A DNA stretch of 64,000 nucleotides, from NCBI RefSeq assembly GCF_011764425.1, contig NZ_BLPF01000005.1:124001-188000 (forward strand). Direction: 5' to 3'. Origin of the DNA: Phytohabitans houttuyneae (GTDB lineage: Bacteria > Actinomycetota > Actinomycetes > Mycobacteriales > Micromonosporaceae). Of this stretch, positions 61,364 through 64,000 are shown piece by piece (positions within the stretch are counted from its first letter, which is position 1; every line of letters starts with the position of its first letter). Under the pieces are notes generated by a model. It made no database searches, was not told the DNA's origin, and was given only the letters and a program-made list of their open reading frames with translations. The position numbers and the translations under genes were made by a program.

Positions 61364-64000
61364 ATGAAACGCTCCGTCCTGCTGTCCGTCGCTGCCGTGT
61401 CCACACTCCTCATCAGCACCGCACCGGCGAGCGCCGCCGCGGAAAAGGCACCGCCACCAGCCAAGCACGAGATCACCGCGAAGGCCGAGCAGTTCTACTT
61501 CATGCTGCCCGACCGCTTCGCGAACGGTGACCGGCGCAACGACCGCGGCGGGCTGGCGGGCGATCGGCTCGCCACCGGGTACGACCCGGGCGACAAGGGG
61601 TTCTACCACGGCGGTGACCTGCGGGGCGTGATCGACAAGCTGGACTACATCCAGGGGCTGGGCACCACGGCCATCTGGATGGCGCCGGTCTTCAAGAACC
61701 GGCCCGTGCAGGGCGACAGCGCCGGCTACCACGGGTACTGGATCACCGATTTCACCGAGCTCGACCCGCACTTCGGCACGAAGGCCGACCTGCGTGAGCT
61801 CATCGCCAAGGCACATTCGCGTGGCATCAAGGTCTACCTGGACATCATCACCAACCACACCGCCGACGTGATCCGGTACGCCGAAGGCGAGTACGGCTAC
61901 GTCGACAAGGCCACCGAGCCGTACCGTGACGCGCAGGGGCGCCCCTTCGAGGACCGCAACTACGCCGACGGCACGCGCGCCTTCCCCGCCGTCGACGCGG
62001 CCAAGAGCTTCCCCTACACGCCGGTCTTTCCCACGAAGGCCGACGAGCGGGTCAAGGTGCCGGCGTGGCTGAACGATCCGACCATGTACCACAACCGCGG
62101 CGACTCGACCTTCTCCGGCGAAAACAGCGAGTACGGCGACTTCTTCGGCCTCGACGACCTCTGGACCGAGCGGCCCGAGGTGGTGGAGGGGATGACGAAG
62201 ATCTACGCCGACTGGGTCAGGTCGATGGGCGTGGACGGCTTCCGCATCGACACCACCAAGCACGTCAACATGGACTTCTGGCCGCGGTTCACCAGCGGGA
62301 TCGAGCGGGTCGCCAAGCCGGACTTCTTCATGTTCGGCGAGGTCTACAGCGCCGACCCGGCGTTCACCTCCTCCTACGTGCGCCAGGGTGGGCTGCCGGC
62401 CACGCTCGACTTCCCGTTCCAGGAGGCGGCCCGCGGCTACGCGGCGCAGGGTGCCTCGGCGCGGACGCTCGCCGACCTGTACGCGGCCGACGACCTCTAC
62501 ACCGCCCGCGAAACCGGCGCGACCCGGCTGCCCACGTTCCTCGGAAACCACGACATGGGGCGGATCGGGTCGTTCGTCGCGGCCGGCGGCACCGACCCGG
62601 CCACCCACCTGCGGCGGGACGTGCTCGCGCACGAGCTGATGTTCCTCACCCGCGGCCAGCCGGTGATCTACTCCGGCGACGAGCAGGGCTTCACGGGGCC
62701 GGGCGGGGACAAGGACGCGCGGCAGGACATGTTCGCCTCGACCACGCCCGACTACCTCGACGACGACCTGCTCGGCACGGACCGCACCCACGCCACCGAC
62801 CAGTTCGACACCGGCCACCCGATCTACCGGGCCATCGCCGACCTGGCCAAGCTGCGCCGCGACCACCGCGCACTGCGCGACGGGGTCCAGGTCACCCGCC
62901 ACGCCGACGACGGCGCCGGCGTCTTCGCCTTCTCCCGCATCGACCCGCGCGAGCGAGTTGAATACATCGCGGCCGTCAACAACGCCACCTCCGCGCGGAC
63001 GATCACCGTCGACACGTGGTCCAGCTCTTTCACGAAGGTGTACGGGCAGGGGAGCGCGACCGGCGGCGGACGCCTCACGATCACGGTGCCCCCGCTCTCC
63101 TCCACTGTCTTCCGCGCTGCCGCGCCGGTCCCGCCCGGCGCCGCCCCCACGGTCGCGCTCACCTCGTCCACCGGCCCCGTCGCCGGCCAGGCCGAGGTGG
63201 TGGCCGAGGTCACCGGCGACCCGCTGGCCACTGTCACGTTCGAGGCGCGGGTGGACGATGGACGGTGGACGGAGCTGGGCACGGCCCGGCGGGCGCCGTA
63301 CCGGGTCACGCACGACCTGGCCGGACTGCCCGCCGGCGCCGCGCTGGAGTATCGGGCGGTGGTCCGCGACAGCGAGGGGAGGACGGCGTCGGTGCGGTCC
63401 CGGGCGAGCGTGGCGACACCCCCTCAGGGCGGCAGCCGGGACTGGCTCGTCGTGCACTACGACCGCGCGGAGGACGACTACGGCGACTGGGGCCTCTACA
63501 CGTGGGGCGACATCGACTCCGCGTGGGAGACCCAGTGGCCGGCCGGGCAGCCGTTCGCCGGCGAGGACGAGTACGGGCGCTTCGCCTGGGTCAAGCTCAA
63601 GCCGGGCGCGAAGAGCGTCGGCTTCATCGTGGTCAACTCCGCCGGCGTGAAGGATGTCGACGCCGACCGCTTCGTCGACGTGACCAAGCACGGCGAGGTG
63701 TGGGTGCGGCAGGGTGACCCGGCCGTGGCGACGAGCCACGACAAGCCGCCCGTGGAGGAGGGCGTGGCGATCCTCCACTACCGCCGGCCGGCCGGAGACT
63801 GCCTTTCCGACCTATGCCTTACGGCCGGAGACCCTTATGACGGCTGGGGCCTGCACGTGTGGGACGGCGCCGCCAGCCCCACCGACTGGGCCAGCCCGCT
63901 GCCACCGGCGTCGCGGGACGCGTTCGGTGTGACGTTCCGCGTGCCGCTCGCCGCCGGGGCCTCAGGCCTCAGCTACATCGTCCACAAGGGAGACGCGAAG
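61364..64000 (+). CDS. Secreted GH13 alpha-amylase/pullulanase-like protein, 3' end cut by window
   Basis: 879 codons are visible and the frame is still open at the window end. Signal peptide in the first 25-28 residues (MKRSVLLSVAAVSTLLIS, then APASAAA). The GH13 barrel has region I DIITNHTADV, region II DGFRIDTTKHVN with the nucleophile Asp, region III MFGEVYS with the acid Glu, and region IV FLGNHDMG. After a beta domain and an Ig-like segment come two repeats of a pullulanase-associated (CBM41/PUD-type) domain: WLVVHYDRAEDDYGDWGLYTW and AILHYRRPAGD...DGWGLHVW, the second ending YIVHKGDAK at the edge. Degrades starch or glycogen-like glucans outside the cell. AGGAAGG precedes the ATG. Confidence 0.93.
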   Translation, partial: MKRSVLLSVAAVSTLLISTAPASAAAEKAPPPAKHEITAKAEQFYFMLPDRFANGDRRNDRGGLAGDRLATGYDPGDKGFYHGGDLRGVIDKLDYIQGLGTTAIWMAPVFKNRPVQGDSAGYHGYWITDFTELDPHFGTKADLRELIAKAHSRGIKVYLDIITNHTADVIRYAEGEYGYVDKATEPYRDAQGRPFEDRNYADGTRAFPAVDAAKSFPYTPVFPTKADERVKVPAWLNDPTMYHNRGDSTFSGENSEYGDFFGLDDLWTERPEVVEGMTKIYADWVRSMGVDGFRIDTTKHVNMDFWPRFTSGIERVAKPDFFMFGEVYSADPAFTSSYVRQGGLPATLDFPFQEAARGYAAQGASARTLADLYAADDLYTARETGATRLPTFLGNHDMGRIGSFVAAGGTDPATHLRRDVLAHELMFLTRGQPVIYSGDEQGFTGPGGDKDARQDMFASTTPDYLDDDLLGTDRTHATDQFDTGHPIYRAIADLAKLRRDHRALRDGVQVTRHADDGAGVFAFSRIDPRERVEYIAAVNNATSARTITVDTWSSSFTKVYGQGSATGGGRLTITVPPLSSTVFRAAAPVPPGAAPTVALTSSTGPVAGQAEVVAEVTGDPLATVTFEARVDDGRWTELGTARRAPYRVTHDLAGLPAGAALEYRAVVRDSEGRTASVRSRASVATPPQGGSRDWLVVHYDRAEDDYGDWGLYTWGDIDSAWETQWPAGQPFAGEDEYGRFAWVKLKPGAKSVGFIVVNSAGVKDVDADRFVDVTKHGEVWVRQGDPAVATSHDKPPVEEGVAILHYRRPAGDCLSDLCLTAGDPYDGWGLHVWDGAASPTDWASPLPPASRDAFGVTFRVPLAAGASGLSYIVHKGDAK

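Noticed and set aside
62560-62640. Suspected frameshift in the amylase near FVAAGGTDPATHL
   Set aside because: Re-reading the bases shows the frame is continuous from 61364 to the window end.
61325-63778. Minus-strand open frame opposite the amylase
   Set aside because: Same cause; the amylase frame on the plus strand has signal peptide and all four GH13 regions.

Overview
The window is GC-rich throughout (well over 65 % by eye), with GTG starts, ATGA-type gene overlaps and long meaningless antisense frames. Gene content and order (tal, tkt, ctaB, ctaA, sufR-B-D-C-S-U, acnA/acnR, SARP and LacI regulators, an Lsr-sized HTH protein, secreted subtilase and amylase) point to a filamentous actinobacterium, most likely of the Micromonosporaceae. 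No rRNA, tRNA, CRISPR array, insertion sequence or prophage gene was recognised.

Layout. 1-5 kb: the non-oxidative pentose phosphate genes tal and tkt (minus) diverge from ctaB (heme O synthase). 5-10 kb: an ATP-grasp protein, a large secreted subtilase and ctaA (heme A synthase). 10.5-17.1 kb: a tightly coupled Fe-S cluster assembly operon sufR-sufB-sufD-ferredoxin-sufC-sufS-sufU-sufT-like. 17-25.6 kb: an AfsR-like SARP/NB-ARC/TPR regulator, a LysE exporter, a secreted Ntn-hydrolase acylase with a discoidin domain, an AlkD-like glycosylase and an acVLRF1 peptidyl-tRNA hydrolase. 25.6-27 kb: 1.4 kb of gene-free, repeat-laden DNA.

27-41.4 kb is the main accessory region: two divergent operons and a third nearby, each with a near-identical palindrome (core GCAATCGATTGC or one base off) at its promoter. 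The left operon holds a leaderless cytosolic solute-binding-like protein, an MFS transporter, the LacI-type regulator and a P450. The right operon holds a complete branched-chain-amino-acid-type ABC transporter (livK, livH, a livM-livG fusion, livF), a C-C-bond hydrolase-like alpha/beta hydrolase and a hydroxyacid dehydrogenase. The third encodes a two-subunit molybdenum hydroxylase of the isoquinoline oxidoreductase/nicotinate dehydrogenase type. Together they look like one LacI-controlled uptake and degradation pathway for an aromatic, perhaps N-heterocyclic, compound.

41.4-52 kb: two tandem YpfJ-type metallopeptidases, an ABC-F ribosome protection-type ATPase behind a structured leader with a leaderless six-codon upstream ORF, a polytopic membrane protein, a small HTH protein, an enoyl-CoA hydratase, an ABC exporter, a mismatch-type uracil glycosylase and an atypical SDR. 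52.1-54.2 kb: a translationally coupled three-gene cassette (membrane protein ending in a Gly/Cys tail, DUF692/MNIO oxidase, small partner) that resembles a metal-dependent peptide-modification system. 54.2-64 kb: acnR and acnA (with matching palindromes), a nitrilase-family amidase, a HAD phosphatase, a PLP-dependent threonine dehydratase and the start of a secreted GH13 amylase/pullulanase with a CTTGCAG-type operator.

Two window-wide patterns stand out. First, five genes are broken by an apparent single missing G or C in a homopolymer (tal, ctaB, the MFS gene, livF, the molybdenum-hydroxylase large subunit) and a sixth (its small subunit) probably is too; all lie in the first 41.4 kb, which looks like sequencing error rather than gene decay. 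Second, a two-hairpin intergenic repeat of about 65 bp occurs at least eight times, mostly at gene 3' ends, and a related 137-bp element occurs twice.
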